Below are positions 36,464 to 48,694 of a DNA stretch of 64,000 bases, piece by piece. How positions within the stretch are numbered: position 1 is the stretch's first letter; each line of letters begins with the position of its first letter. The notes under the pieces were generated by a model. It ran no database searches, was not told where the DNA came from, and worked only from the letters and a program-made list of their open reading frames with translations. The DNA comes from Osmia lignaria lignaria (taxonomy: Eukaryota > Arthropoda > Insecta > Hymenoptera > Megachilidae). The stretch lies in the NCBI RefSeq assembly GCF_051020975.1, contig NW_027478170.1, forward strand, positions 1,240,001 through 1,304,000, written 5' to 3'. Position numbers and translations under genes: made by a program.

Positions 36464-38395
36464 TTGCCGATTCAGCTCAAAGGAACTGGCCTGACGGACA
36501 TATTTCGAGATATTTCTTCTTCTTGTTGTTCTTCCTCTGCACAGCTAAGCTGGAAGTGGCATTTGCAGCTCGCAATAGTGCAGAGTTATCTCAAAGAAAG
36601 GGGCCACGGTGTTTCTGTATCTCTATTATGTTGGTGCGGCTTCGGAACTTTTAAATATCTTGATATATCTCGAGAACTACGCATCTGATCAAAAAATATC
36701 ATAGAACATAAAAAGTAGGAAACTTAATTCTCTACAAAAAAGGTCTCTTAACATTTTGCCATAGCTCGCTTCGTTTCCGAGATATTTGCAGATTTATCTC
36801 AAGGGAAGGGGCCTGACGGACATATTTCGAGATATTTCTTCTTCTTGTTGTTCTTCTTCTGCACAGCTAAGCTGGAAGTGGCATTTGCGGCTCGCACTAG
36901 CGCAGAGTTATCTCAAAGAAAGGGGCCACGGTGTTTCTGTATCTCTATTATGTTGGTGCGGCTTCGGAACTTTTAAATATCTCGGTATATCTCGAAAACT
37001 ACGCTTCTGATCAAAAAATATCATAGAACATAAATTGTAGGAAACGTAATTCTCTACAAAAAAGGTCTCTTAACATTTTGCCATAGCTAGCTTCGTTTCC
37101 GAGATATTTGCAGATATATCTCAAGGGAAGGGGCCTGACGGACATATTTCGAGATATTTCTTCTTCTTGTTGTTCTTCTTCTGCACAGCTAAGCTGGAAG
37201 TGGCATTTGCGGCTCGCACTAGTGCAGGGTTATCTCAAAGAAAGGGGCCACGGTGTTTCTGTATCTCTATTATGTTGGTGCGGCTTCGGAACTTTTAAAT
37301 ATCTCGATATATCTCGAAAACTACGCTTCTGATCAAAAAATATCATAGAACATAAATTGTAGGAAACATAATTCTCTACAAAAAAGGTCTGTTAACATTT
37401 TGTCATAGCTCGCTTCGTTTCCGAGATATTTGCAGATATATCTCAAGGGAAGGGGCCTGACGGACATATTTCGAGATATTTCTTCTTCTTGTTGTTCTTC
37501 TTCTGCACAGCTAAGCTGGAAGTGGCATTTGCGGCTCGCACTAGTGCAGAGTTATCTCAAAGAAAGGGGCCACGGTGTTTCTGTATCCCTATTATGTTGG
37601 TGCGGCTTCGGAACTTTTAAATATCTCGATATATCTCGAAAACTACGCTTCTGATCAAAAAATATCATAGAACTTAAATTGTAGGAAACATAATTCTCTA
37701 CAAAAAACGTCTCTTAACATTTTGCCATAGCTCGCTTCGTTTCCGAGATATTTGCCGATTCAGCTCAAAGGAACTGGCCTGACGGACATATTTCGAGATA
37801 TTTCTTCTTCTTGTTGTTCTTCCTCTGCACAGCTAAGCTGGAAGTGGCATTTGCAGCTCGCAATAGTGCAGAGTTATCTCAAAGAAAGGGGCCACGGTGT
37901 TTCTGTATCTCTATTATGTTGGTGCGGCTTCGGAACTTTTAAATATCTCGATATATCTCGAAAACTACGCTTCTGATCAAAAAATATCATAGAACATAAA
38001 TTGTAGGAAACTTAATTCTCTACAAAAAAGGTCTCTTAACATTTTGTCATAGCTCGCTTCGTTTCCGAGATATTTGCAGATATATCTCAAGGGAAGGGGC
38101 CTGACGGACATATTTCGAGATATTTCTTCTTCTTGTTGTTCTTCTTCTGCACAGCTAAGCTGGAAGTGGCATTTGCGGCTCGCACTATTGCAGAGTTATC
38201 TCAAAGAAAGGGGCCACGGTGTTTCTGTATCTCTATTATGTTGGTGCGGCTTCGGAACTTTTAAATATCTCGATATATCTCGAAAACTACGCTTCTGATC
38301 AAAAAATATCATAGAACATAAATTGTAGGAAACATAATTCTCTACAAAAAACGTCTCTTAACATTGTGCCATAGCTCGCTTCGTTTCCGAGATAT
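36464..38395 (+). repeat. TTGCCGATTCAG monomer block
   Basis: The monomers at 36464 and 37752 share TTGCCGATTCAGCTC, 1,288 bp (4 monomers) apart. Between them lie R-type monomers (GCGGCTCGCACTAG with the GCTTCTG tail). A derived version with CCGATTCAGTTC plus the TGA variant follows at 38396, 39361, 41614 and 42901. The AACGTCTC linker precedes every one of these copies. Confidence 0.65.
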
Positions 38396-39038
38396 TTGCC
38401 GATTCAGTTCAAAGGAACTGGCCTGACGGACATATTTCGAGATATTTCTTCTTCTTGATGTTCTTCTTCTGCACAGCTAAGCTGGAAGTGGCATTTGCGG
38501 CTCGCACTATTGCAGAGTTATCTCAAAGAAAGGGGCCACGGTGTTTCTGTATCTCTATTATGTTGGTGCGTCTTCGGAACTTTTAAATATCTTGATATAT
38601 CTCGAGAACTACGCGTCTGATCAAAAAATATCATAGAACATAAAAAGTAGGAAACATAATTCTCTACAAAAAAGGTCTCTTAACATTTTGCCATAGCTCG
38701 CTTCGTTTCCGAGATATTTGCAGATTTATCTCAAGGGAAGGGGCCTGACGGACATATTTCGAGATATTTCTTCTTCTTGTTGTTCTTCTTCTGCACAGCT
38801 AAGCTGGAAGTGGCATTTACAGCTCGCAATAGTGCAGAGTTATCTCAAAGAGAGGGGCACGGTGTTTCTCTATCTCTATTATGTTGGTGCGGCTTCGGAA
38901 CTTTTAAATATCTTGATATATCTCGAGAACTACGCATCTGATCAAAAAATATCATAGAACATAAAAAGTAGGAAACTTAATTCTCTACAAAAGAGGTCTC
39001 TTAACATTTTGCCATAGCTCGCTTCGTTTCCGAGATAT

Positions 39039-42000
39039 TTGCAGATTTATCTCAAGGGAAGGGGCCTAACGGACATATTTCGAGATATTTCTTCTTCTTG
39101 TTGCTCTTCCTCTGCACAGCTAAGCTGGAAGTGGCATTTGCAGCTCGCAATAGTGCAGAGTTATCTCAAAGAAAGGGGCCACGGTGTTTCTGTATCTCTA
39201 TTATGTTGGTGCGGCTTCGGAACTTTTAAATATCTCGATATATCTCGAAAACTACGCTTCTGATCAAAAAATATCATAGAACATAAATTGTAGGAAACAT
39301 AATTCTCTACAAAAAACGTCTCTTAACATTGTGCCATAGCTCGCTTCGTTTCCGAGATATTTGCCGATTCAGTTCAAAAGAACTGGCCTGACGGACATAT
39401 TTCGAGATATTTCTTCTTCTTGATGTTCTTCTTCTGCACAGCTAAGCTGGAAGTGGCATTTGCAGCTCGCAATAGTGCAGAGTTATCTCAAAGAAAGGGG
39501 CCACGGTGTTTCTGTATCTCTATTATGTTGGTGCGGCTTCGGAACTTTTAAATATCTTGATATATCTCGAGAACTACGCATCTGATCAAAAAATATCATA
39601 GAACATAAAAAGTAGGAAACTTAATTCTCTACAAAAAAGGTCTCCCAACATTTTGCCATAGCTCGCTTCGTTTCCGAGATATTTGCAGATTTATCTCAAG
39701 GGAAGGGGCCTGACGGACATATTTCGAGATATTTCTTCTTCTTGTTGTTCTTCTTCTGCACAGCTAAGCTGGAAGTGGCATTTACAGCTCGCAATAGTGC
39801 AGAGTTATCTCAAAGAAAGGGGCCACGGTGTTTCTGTATCTCTATTATGTTGGTGCGGCTTCGGAACTTTTAAATATCTCGATATATCTCGAGAACTACG
39901 CATCTGATCAAAAAATATCATAGAACATAAAAAGTAGGAAACTTAATTCTCTACAAAAGAGGTCTCTTAACATTTTGCCATAGCTCGCTTCGTTTCCGAG
40001 ATATTTGCAGATTTATCTCAAGGGAAGGGGCCTAACGGACATATTTCGAGATATTTCTTCTTCTTGTTGTTCTTCTTCTGCACAGCTAAACTGGAAGTGG
40101 CATTTCCAGCTCGCAATAGTGCAGAGTTATCTCAAAGAGAGGGGCCACGGTGTTTCTGTATCTCTATTATGTTGGTGCGGCTTCGGAACTTTTAAATATC
40201 TTGATATATCTCGAGAACTACGCATCTGATCAAAAAATATCATAGAACATAAAAAGTAGGAAACTTAATTCTCTACAAAAGAGGTCTCTTAACATTTTGC
40301 CATAGCTCGCTTCGTTTCCGAGATATTTGCAGATTTATCTCAAGGGAAGGGGCCTAACGGACATATTTCGAGATATTTCTTCTTCTTGTTGTTCTTCTTC
40401 TGCACAGCTAAACTGGAAGTGGCATTTCCAGCTCGCAATAGTGCAGAGTTATCTCAAAGAGAGGGGCACGGTGTTTCTGTATCTCTATTATGTTGGTGCG
40501 GCTTCGGAACTTTTAAATATCTTGATATATCTCGAGAACTACGCATTTGATCAAAAAATATCATAGAAGATAAAAAGTAGGAAACTTAATTCTCTACAAA
40601 AAAGGTCTCTTAACATTTTGCCATAGCTCGCTTCGTTTCCGAGATATTTGCAGATTTATCTCAAGGGAAGGGGCCTGACGGACATATTTCGAGATATTTC
40701 TTCTTCTTGTTGTTCTTCTTCTGCACAGCTAAGCTGGAAGTGGCATTTGCGGCTCGCACTAGTGCAGAGTTATCTCAAAGAAAGGGGCCACGGTGTTTCT
40801 GTATCTCTATTATGTTGGTGCGGCTTCGGAACTTTTAAATATCTCGATATATCTCGAAAACTACGCTTCTGATCAAAAAATATCATAGAACATAAATTGT
40901 AGGAAACTTAATTCTCTACAAAAAAGGTCTCTTAACATTTTGTCATAGCTCGCTTCGTTTCCGAGATATTTGCAGATATATCTCAAGGGAAGGGGCCTGA
41001 CGGACATATTTCGAGATATTTCTTCTTCTTGTTGTTCTTCTTCTGCACAGCTAAGCTGGAAGTGGCATTTACAGCTCGCAATAGTGCAGAGTTATCTCAA
41101 AGAAAGGGGCCACGGTGTTTCTGTATCTCTATTATGTTGGTGCGGCTTCGGAACTTTTAAATATCTTGATATATCTCGAGAACTACGCATCTGATCAAAA
41201 AATATCATAGAACATAAAAAGTAGGAAACTTAATTCTCTACAAAAGAGGTCTCTTAACATTTTGCCATAGCTCGCTTCGTTTCCGAGATATTTGCAGATT
41301 TATCTCAAGGGAAGGGGCCTAACGGACATATTTCGAGATATTTCTTCTTCTTGTTGTTCTTCCTCTGCACAGCTAAGCTGGAAGTGGCATTTGCAGCTCG
41401 CAATAGTGCAGAGTTATCTCAAAGAAAGGGGCCACGGTGTTTCTGTATCTCTATTATGTTGGTGCGGCTTCGGAACTTTTAAATATCTCGATATATCTCG
41501 AAAACTACGCTTCTGATCAAAAAATATCATAGAACATAAATTGTAGGAAACATAATTCTCTACAAAAAACGTCTCTTAACATTGTGCCATAGCTCGCTTC
41601 GTTTCCGAGATATTTGCCGATTCAGTTCAAAGGAACTGGCCTGACGGACATATTTCGAGATATTTCTTCTTCTTGATGTTCTTCTTCTGCACAGCTAAGC
41701 TGGAAGTGGCATTTGCAGCTCGCAATAGTGCAGAGTTATCTCAAAGAAAGGGGCCACGGTGTTTCTGTATCTCTATTATGTTGGTGCGGCTTCGGAACTT
41801 TTAAATATCTTGATATATCTCGAGAACTACGCATCTGATCAAAAAATATCATAGAACATAAAAAGTAGGAAACTTAATTCTCTACAAAAAAGGTCTCTCA
41901 ACATTTTGCCATAGCTCGCTTCGTTTCCGAGATATTTGCAGATTTATCTCAAGGGAAGGGGCCTGACGGACATATTTCGAGATATTTCTTCTTCTTGTTG

Positions 42001-43544
42001 TTCTTCTTCTGCACAGCTAAACTGGAAGTGGCATTTCCAGCTCGCAATAGTGCAGAGTTATCTCAAAGAGAGGGGCACGGTGTTTCTGTATCTCTATTAT
42101 GTTGGTGCGGCTTCGGAACTTTTAAATATCTTGATATATCTCGAGAACTACGCATTTGATCAAAAAATATCATAGAAGATAAAAAGTAGGAAACTTAATT
42201 CTCTACAAAAAAGGTCTCTTAACATTTTGCCATAGCTCGCTTCGTTTCCGAGATATTTGCAGATTTATCTCAAGGGAAGGGGCCTGACGGACATATTTCG
42301 AGATATTTCTTCTTCTTGTTGTTCTTCTTCTGCACAGCTAAGCTGGAAGTGGCATTTACAGCTCGCAATAGTGCAGAGTTATCTCAAAGAAAGGGGCCAC
42401 GGTGTTTCTGTATCTCTATTATGTTGGTGCGGCTTCGGAACTTTTAAATATCTTGATATATCTCGAGAACTACGCATCTGATCAAAAAATATCATAGAAC
42501 ATAAAAAGTAGGAAACTTAATTCTCTACAAAAGAGGTCTCTTAACATTTTGCCATAGCTCGCTTCGTTTCCGAGATATTTGCAGATTTATCTCAAGGGAA
42601 GGGGCCTAACGGACATATTTCGAGATATTTCTTCTTCTTGTTGTTCTTCCTCTGCACAGCTAAGCTGGAAGTGGCATTTGCAGCTCGCAATAGTGCAGAG
42701 TTATCTCAAAGAAAGGGGCCACGGTGTTTCTGTATCTCTATTATGTTGGTGCGGCTTCGGAACTTTTAAATATCTCGATATATCTCGAAAACTACGCTTC
42801 TGATCAAAAAATATCATAGAACATAAATTGTAGGAAACATAATTCTCTACAAAAAACGTCTCTTAACATTGTGCCATAGCTCGCTTCGTTTCCGAGATAT
42901 TTGCCGATTCAGTTCAAAGGAACTGGCCTGACGGACATATTTCGAGATATTTCTTCTTCTTGATGTTCTTCTTCTGCACAGCTAAGCTGGAAGTGGCATT
43001 TGCAGCTCGCAATAGTGCAGAGTTATCTCAAAGAAAGGGGCCACGGTGTTTCTGTATCTCTATTATGTTGGTGCGGCTTCGGAACTTTTAAATATCTTGA
43101 TATATCTCGAGAACTACGCATCTGATCAAAAAATATCATAGAACATAAAAAGTAGGAAACTTAATTCTCTACAAAAAAGGTCTCTCAACATTTTGCCATA
43201 GCTCGCTTCGTTTCCGAGATATTTGCAGATTTATCTCAAGGGAAGGGGCCTGACGGACATATTTCGAGATATTTCTTCTTCTTGTTGTTCTTCTTCTGCA
43301 CAGCTAAGCTGGAAGTGGCATTTACAGCTCGCAATAGTGCAGAGTTATCTCAAAGAAAGGGGCCACGGTGTTTCTGTATCTCTATTATGTTGGTGCGGCT
43401 TCGGAACTTTTAAATATCTCGATATATCTCGAGAACTACGCATCTGATCAAAAAATATCATAGAAGATAAAAAGTAGGAAACTTAATTCTCTACAAAAAA
43501 TGTCTCTTAACATTTTGCCATAGCTCGCTTCATTTCCGAGATAT
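39039..43544 (+). repeat. 4-monomer repeat region with TGA and 1-bp-loss variants
   Basis: Monomers carrying CCTAACGG are followed by a CCGATTCAGTTC/TGA monomer at 39039-39361, 41292-41614 and 42579-42901. The last two pairs lie in a 1,287-bp period (40970-42256 and 42257-43543), the missing base being the loss in GGGGCACGG near 42073. The monomers at 39683 and 43223 share the unusual hybrid tail CTCGATATATCTCGAG and each follows a TGA monomer. Confidence 0.7.
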
Positions 43545-46441
43545 TTGCAGATTCAGCTCAAAGGAGCGGGCCTGACGGACATATTTCGAGATACTTCTTT
43601 TTCTTGTTGTTCTTCCTCTGCACAGCTAAGCTGGAAGTGGCATTTGCAGCTCGCAATAGTGCAGAGTTATCTCAAAGAAAGGGGCCACGGTGTTTCTGTA
43701 TCTCTATTATGTTGGTGCGGCTTCGGAACTTTTAAATATCTTGATATATCTCGAGAACTACGCATCTGATCAAAAAATATCATAGAACATAAAAAGTAGG
43801 AAACTTAATTCTCTACAAAAAGGTCTCTTAACATTTTGCCATAGCTCGCTTCATTTCCGAGATATTTGCAGATTTATCTCAAGGGAAGGGGCCTAACGGA
43901 CATATTTCGAGATATTTCTTCTTCTTGTTGTTCTTCTTCTGCACAGCTAAACTGGAAGTGGCATTTCCAGCTCGCAATAGTGCAGAGTTATCTCAAAGAA
44001 AGGAGCCACGGTGTTTCTGTATCTCTATTATGTTGGTGCGGCTTCGGAACTTTTAAATATCTTGATATATCTCGAGAACTACGCATCTGATCAAAAAATA
44101 TCATAGAACATAAAAAGTAGGAAACTTAATTCTCTACAAAAAAGGTCTCTTAACATTTTGCCATAGCTCGCTTCGTTTCCGAGATATTTGCAGATTTATC
44201 TCAAGGGAAGGGGCCTGACGGACATATTTCGAGATATTTCTTCTTCTTGTTGTTCTTCTTCTGCACAGCTAAGCTGGAAGTGGCATTTGCGGCTCGCACT
44301 AGTGCAGAGTTATCTCAAAGAAAGGGGCCACGGTGTTTCTGTATCTCTATTATGTTGGTGCGGCTTCGGAACTTTTAAATATCTTGATATATCTCGAGAA
44401 CTACGCATCTGATCAAAAAATATTATAGAACATAAAAAGTAGGAAACTTAATTCTCTACAAAAAAGGTCTCTTAACATTTTGCCATAGCTCGCTTCGTTT
44501 CCGAGATATTTGCTGATTTATCTCAAGGGAAGGGGCCTGACGGACATATTTCGAGATATTTCTTCTTCTTGTTGTTCTTCTTCTGCACAGCTAAGCTGGA
44601 AGTGGCATTTGCGGCTCGCACTATTGCAGAGTTATCTCAAAGAAAGGGGCCACGGTGTTTCTGTATCTCTATTATGTTGGTGCGGCTTCGGAACTTTTAA
44701 ATATCTTGATATATCTCGAGAACTACGCGTCTGATCAAAAAATATCATAGAACATAAAAAGTAGGAAACATAATTCTCTACAAGAAAGGTCTCTTAACAT
44801 TTTGCCATAGCTCGCTTCGTTTCCGAGATATTTGCAGATTTATCTCAAGGGAAGGGGCCTGACGGACATATTTCGAGATATTTCTTCTTCTTGTTGTTCT
44901 TCTTCTGCACAGCTAAGCTGGAAGTGGCATTTGCGGCTCGCACTATTGCAGAGTTATCTCAAAGAAAGGGGCCACGGTGTTTCTGTATCTCTATTATGTT
45001 GGTGCGGCTTCGGAACTTTTAAATATCTCGATATATCTCGAAAACTACGCTTCTGATCAAAAAATATCATAGAACATAAATTGTAGGAAACATAATTCTC
45101 TACAAAAAAGGTCTCTCAACATTTTGCCATAGCTCGCTTCGTTTCCGAGATATTTGCAGATATATCTCAAGGGCAGGGGCCTGACGGACATATTTCGAGA
45201 TATTTCTTCTTCTTGTTGTTCTTCTTCTGCACAGCTAAGCTGGAAGTGGCATTTACAGCTCGCAATAGTGCAGAGTTATCTCAAAGAAAGGGGCCACGGT
45301 GTTTCTGTATCTCTATTATGTTGGTGCGGCTTCGGAACTTTTAAATATCTTGATATATCTCGAGAACTGCGCATCTGATCAAAAAATATCATAGAACATA
45401 AAAAGTAGGAAACTTAATTCTCTACAAAAAAGGTCTCTTAACATTTTGCCATAGCTCGCTTCGTTTCCGAGATATTTGCAGATTTATCTCAAGGGAAGGG
45501 GCCTAACGGACATATTTCGAGATATTTCTTCTTCTTGTTGTTCTTCTTCTGCACAGCTAAGCTGGAAGTGGCATTTGCGGCTCGCACTATTGCAGAGTTA
45601 TCTCAAAGAAAGGGGCCACGGTGTTTCTGTATCTCTATTATGTTGGTGCGGCTTCGGAACTTTTAAATATCTTGATATATCTCGAGAACTACGCGTCTGA
45701 TCAAAAAATATCATAGAACATAAAAAGTAGGAAACATAATTCTCTACAAAAAAGGTCTCTTAACATTTTGCCATAGCTCGCTTCGTTTCCGAGATATTTG
45801 CAGATTTATCTCAAGGGAAGGGGCCTGACGGACATATTTCGAGATATTTCTTCTTCTTGTTGTTCTTCTTCTGCACAGCTAAGCTGGAAGTGGCATTTGC
45901 GGCCCGCAATAGTGCAGAGTTATCTCAAAGAAAGGGGCCACGGTGTTTCTGTATCTCTATTATGTTGGTGCGGCTTCGGAACTTTTAAATATCTCGATAT
46001 ATCTCGAGAACTACGCATCTGATCAAAAAATATCATAGAACATAAAAAGTAGGAAACTTAATTCTCTACAAAAGAGGTCTCTTAACATTTTGCCATAGCT
46101 CGCTTCGTTTCCGAGATATTTGCAGATTTATCTCAAGGGAAGGGGCCTAACGGACATATTTCGAGATATTTCTTCTTCTTGTTGTTCTTCTTCTGCACAG
46201 CTAAACTGGAAGTGGCATTTCCAGCTCGCAATAGTGCAGAGTTATCTCAAAGAGAGGGGCCACGGTGTTTCTGTATCTCTATTATGTTGGTGCGGCTTCG
46301 GAACTTTTAAATATCTTGATATATCTCGAGAACTACGCATCTGATCAAAAAATATCATAGAAGATAAAAAGTAGGAAACTTAATTCTCTACAAAAAAGGT
46401 CTCTTAACATTTTGCCATAGCTCGCTTCATTTCCGAGATAT
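43545..46441 (+). repeat. 9-monomer interval led by the TACTTCTTTTTC monomer
   Basis: The leading monomer carries GATACTTCTTTTTC and GGAGCGGGCC. The next carries AAGGAGCCACGG and a 1-bp-short linker near 43817. Both recur at 46442 and 46763, 2,897 bp later. Inside, the monomers at 44832, 45154 (AGGGCAGGGG) and 45476 reappear at 47085, 47407 and 47729, showing that the next interval is the same block minus two monomers. Confidence 0.75.
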
Positions 46442-48694
46442 TTGCAGATTCAGCTCAAAGGAGCGGGCCTGACGGACATATTTCGAGATACTTCTTTTTC
46501 TTGTTGTTCTTCCTCTGCACAGCTAAGCTGGAAGTGGCATTTGCAGCTCGCAATAGTGCAGAGTTATCTCAAAGAAAGGGGCCACGGTGTTTCTGTATCT
46601 CTATTATGTTGGTGCGGCTTCGGAACTTTTAAATATCTTGATATATCTCGAGAACTACGCATCTGATCAAAAAATATCATAGAACATAAAAAGTAGGAAA
46701 CTTAATTCTCTACAAAAAGGTCTCTTAACATTTTGCCATAGCTCGCTTCATTTCCGAGATATTTGCAGATTTATCTCAAGGGAAGGGGCCTAACGGACAT
46801 ATTTCGAGATATTTCTTCTTCTTGTTGTTCTTCTTCTGCACAGCTAAACTGGAAGTGGCATTTCCAGCTCGCAATAGTGCAGAGTTATCTCAAAGAAAGG
46901 AGCCACGGTGTTTCTGTATCTCTATTATGTTGGTGCGGCTTCGGAACTTTTAAATATCTTGATATATCTCGAGAACTACGCATCTGATCAAAAAATATCA
47001 TAGAACATAAAAAGTAGGAAACTTAATTCTCTACAAAAAAGGTCTCTTAACATTTTGCCATAGCTCGCTTCGTTTCCGAGATATTTGCAGATTTATCTCA
47101 AGGGAAGGGGCCTGACGGACATATTTCGAGATATTTCTTCTTCTTGTTGTTCTTCTTCTGCACAGCTAAGCTGGAAGTGGCATTTGCGGCTCGCACTATT
47201 GCAGAGTTATCTCAAAGAAAGGGGCCACGGTGTTTCTGTATCTCTATTATGTTGGTGCGGCTTCGGAACTTTTAAATATCTCGATATATCTCGAAAACTA
47301 CGCTTCTGATCAAAAAATATCATAGAACATAAATTGTAGGAAACATAATTCTCTACAAAAAAGGTCTCTCAACATTTTGCCATAGCTCGCGTCGTTTCCG
47401 AGATATTTGCAGATATATCTCAAGGGCAGGGGCCTGACGGACATATTTCGAGATATTTCTTCTTCTGGTTGTTCTTCTTCTGCACAGCTAAGCTGGAAGT
47501 GGCATTTACAGCTCGCAATAGTGCAGAGTTATCTCAAAGAAAGGGGCCACGGTGTTTCTGTATCTCTATTATGTTGGTGCGGCTTCGGAACTTTTAAATA
47601 TCTTGATATATCTCGAGAACTGCGCATCTGATCAAAAAATATCATAGAACATAAAAAGTAGGAAACTTAATTCTCTACAAAAAAGGTCTCTTAACATTTT
47701 GCCATAGCTCGCTTCGTTTCCGAGATATTTGCAGATTTATCTCAAGGGAAGGGGCCTAACGGACATATTTCGAGATATTTCTTCTTCTTGTTGTTCTTCT
47801 TCTGCACAGCTAAGCTGGAAGTGGCATTTGCGGCTCGCACTATTGCAGAGTTATCTCAAAGAAAGGGGCCACGGTGTTTCTGTATCTCTATTACGTTGGT
47901 GCGGCTTCGGAACTTTTAAATATCTTGATATATCTCGAGAACTACGCGTCTGATCAAAAAATATCATAGAACATAAAAAGTAGGAAACATAATTCTCTAC
48001 AAAAAAGGTCTCTTAACATTTTGCCATAGCTCGCTTCGTTTCCGAGATATTTGCAGATTTATCTCAAGGGAAGGGGCCTGACGGACATATTTCGAGATAT
48101 TTCTTCTTCTTGTTGTTCTTCTTCTGCACAGCTAAGCTGGAAGTGGCATTTGTGGCTCGCACTAGTGCAGAGTTATCTCAAAGAAAGGGGCCACGGTGTT
48201 TCTGTATCTGTATTATGTTGGTGCGGCTTCGGCACTTTTAAATATCTTGATATATCTCGAGAACTACGCATCTGATCAAAAAATATGATAGAAGATAAAA
48301 AGTAGGAAACTTAATTCTCTACAAAAAAGGTCTCTTAACATTTCGCCATAGCTCGCTTCGTTTCCGAGATATTTGCAGATTTATCTCAAGGGAAGGGGCC
48401 TGTCGGACATATTTCGAGATATTTCTTCTTCTTGTTGTTCTTCTTCTGCACAGCTAAGCTGGAAGTGGCATTTGCGGCTCGCACTAGTGCAGAGTTATCT
48501 CAAAGAAAGGGGCCACGGTGTTTCTGTATCTCTATTATGTTGGTGCGGCTTCGGAACTTTTAAATATCTCGATATATCTCGAAAACTACGCTTCTGATCG
48601 AAAAATATCATAGAACATAAATTGTAGGAAACATAATTCTCTACAAAAAACGTCTCTTAACGTTTTGCCATAGCTCGCTTCGTTTCCGAGATAT
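46442..48694 (+). repeat. 7-monomer interval led by the TACTTCTTTTTC monomer
   Basis: Begins with the same two marked monomers as 43545 and 43866, then jumps to equivalents of 44832-45797. The monomer at 47407 keeps AGGGCAGGGG and GAACTGCGC from 45154. It adds private changes CTTCTGGTTG and GCGTCGTTTCC. The interval is 2,253 bp long. Confidence 0.75.
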
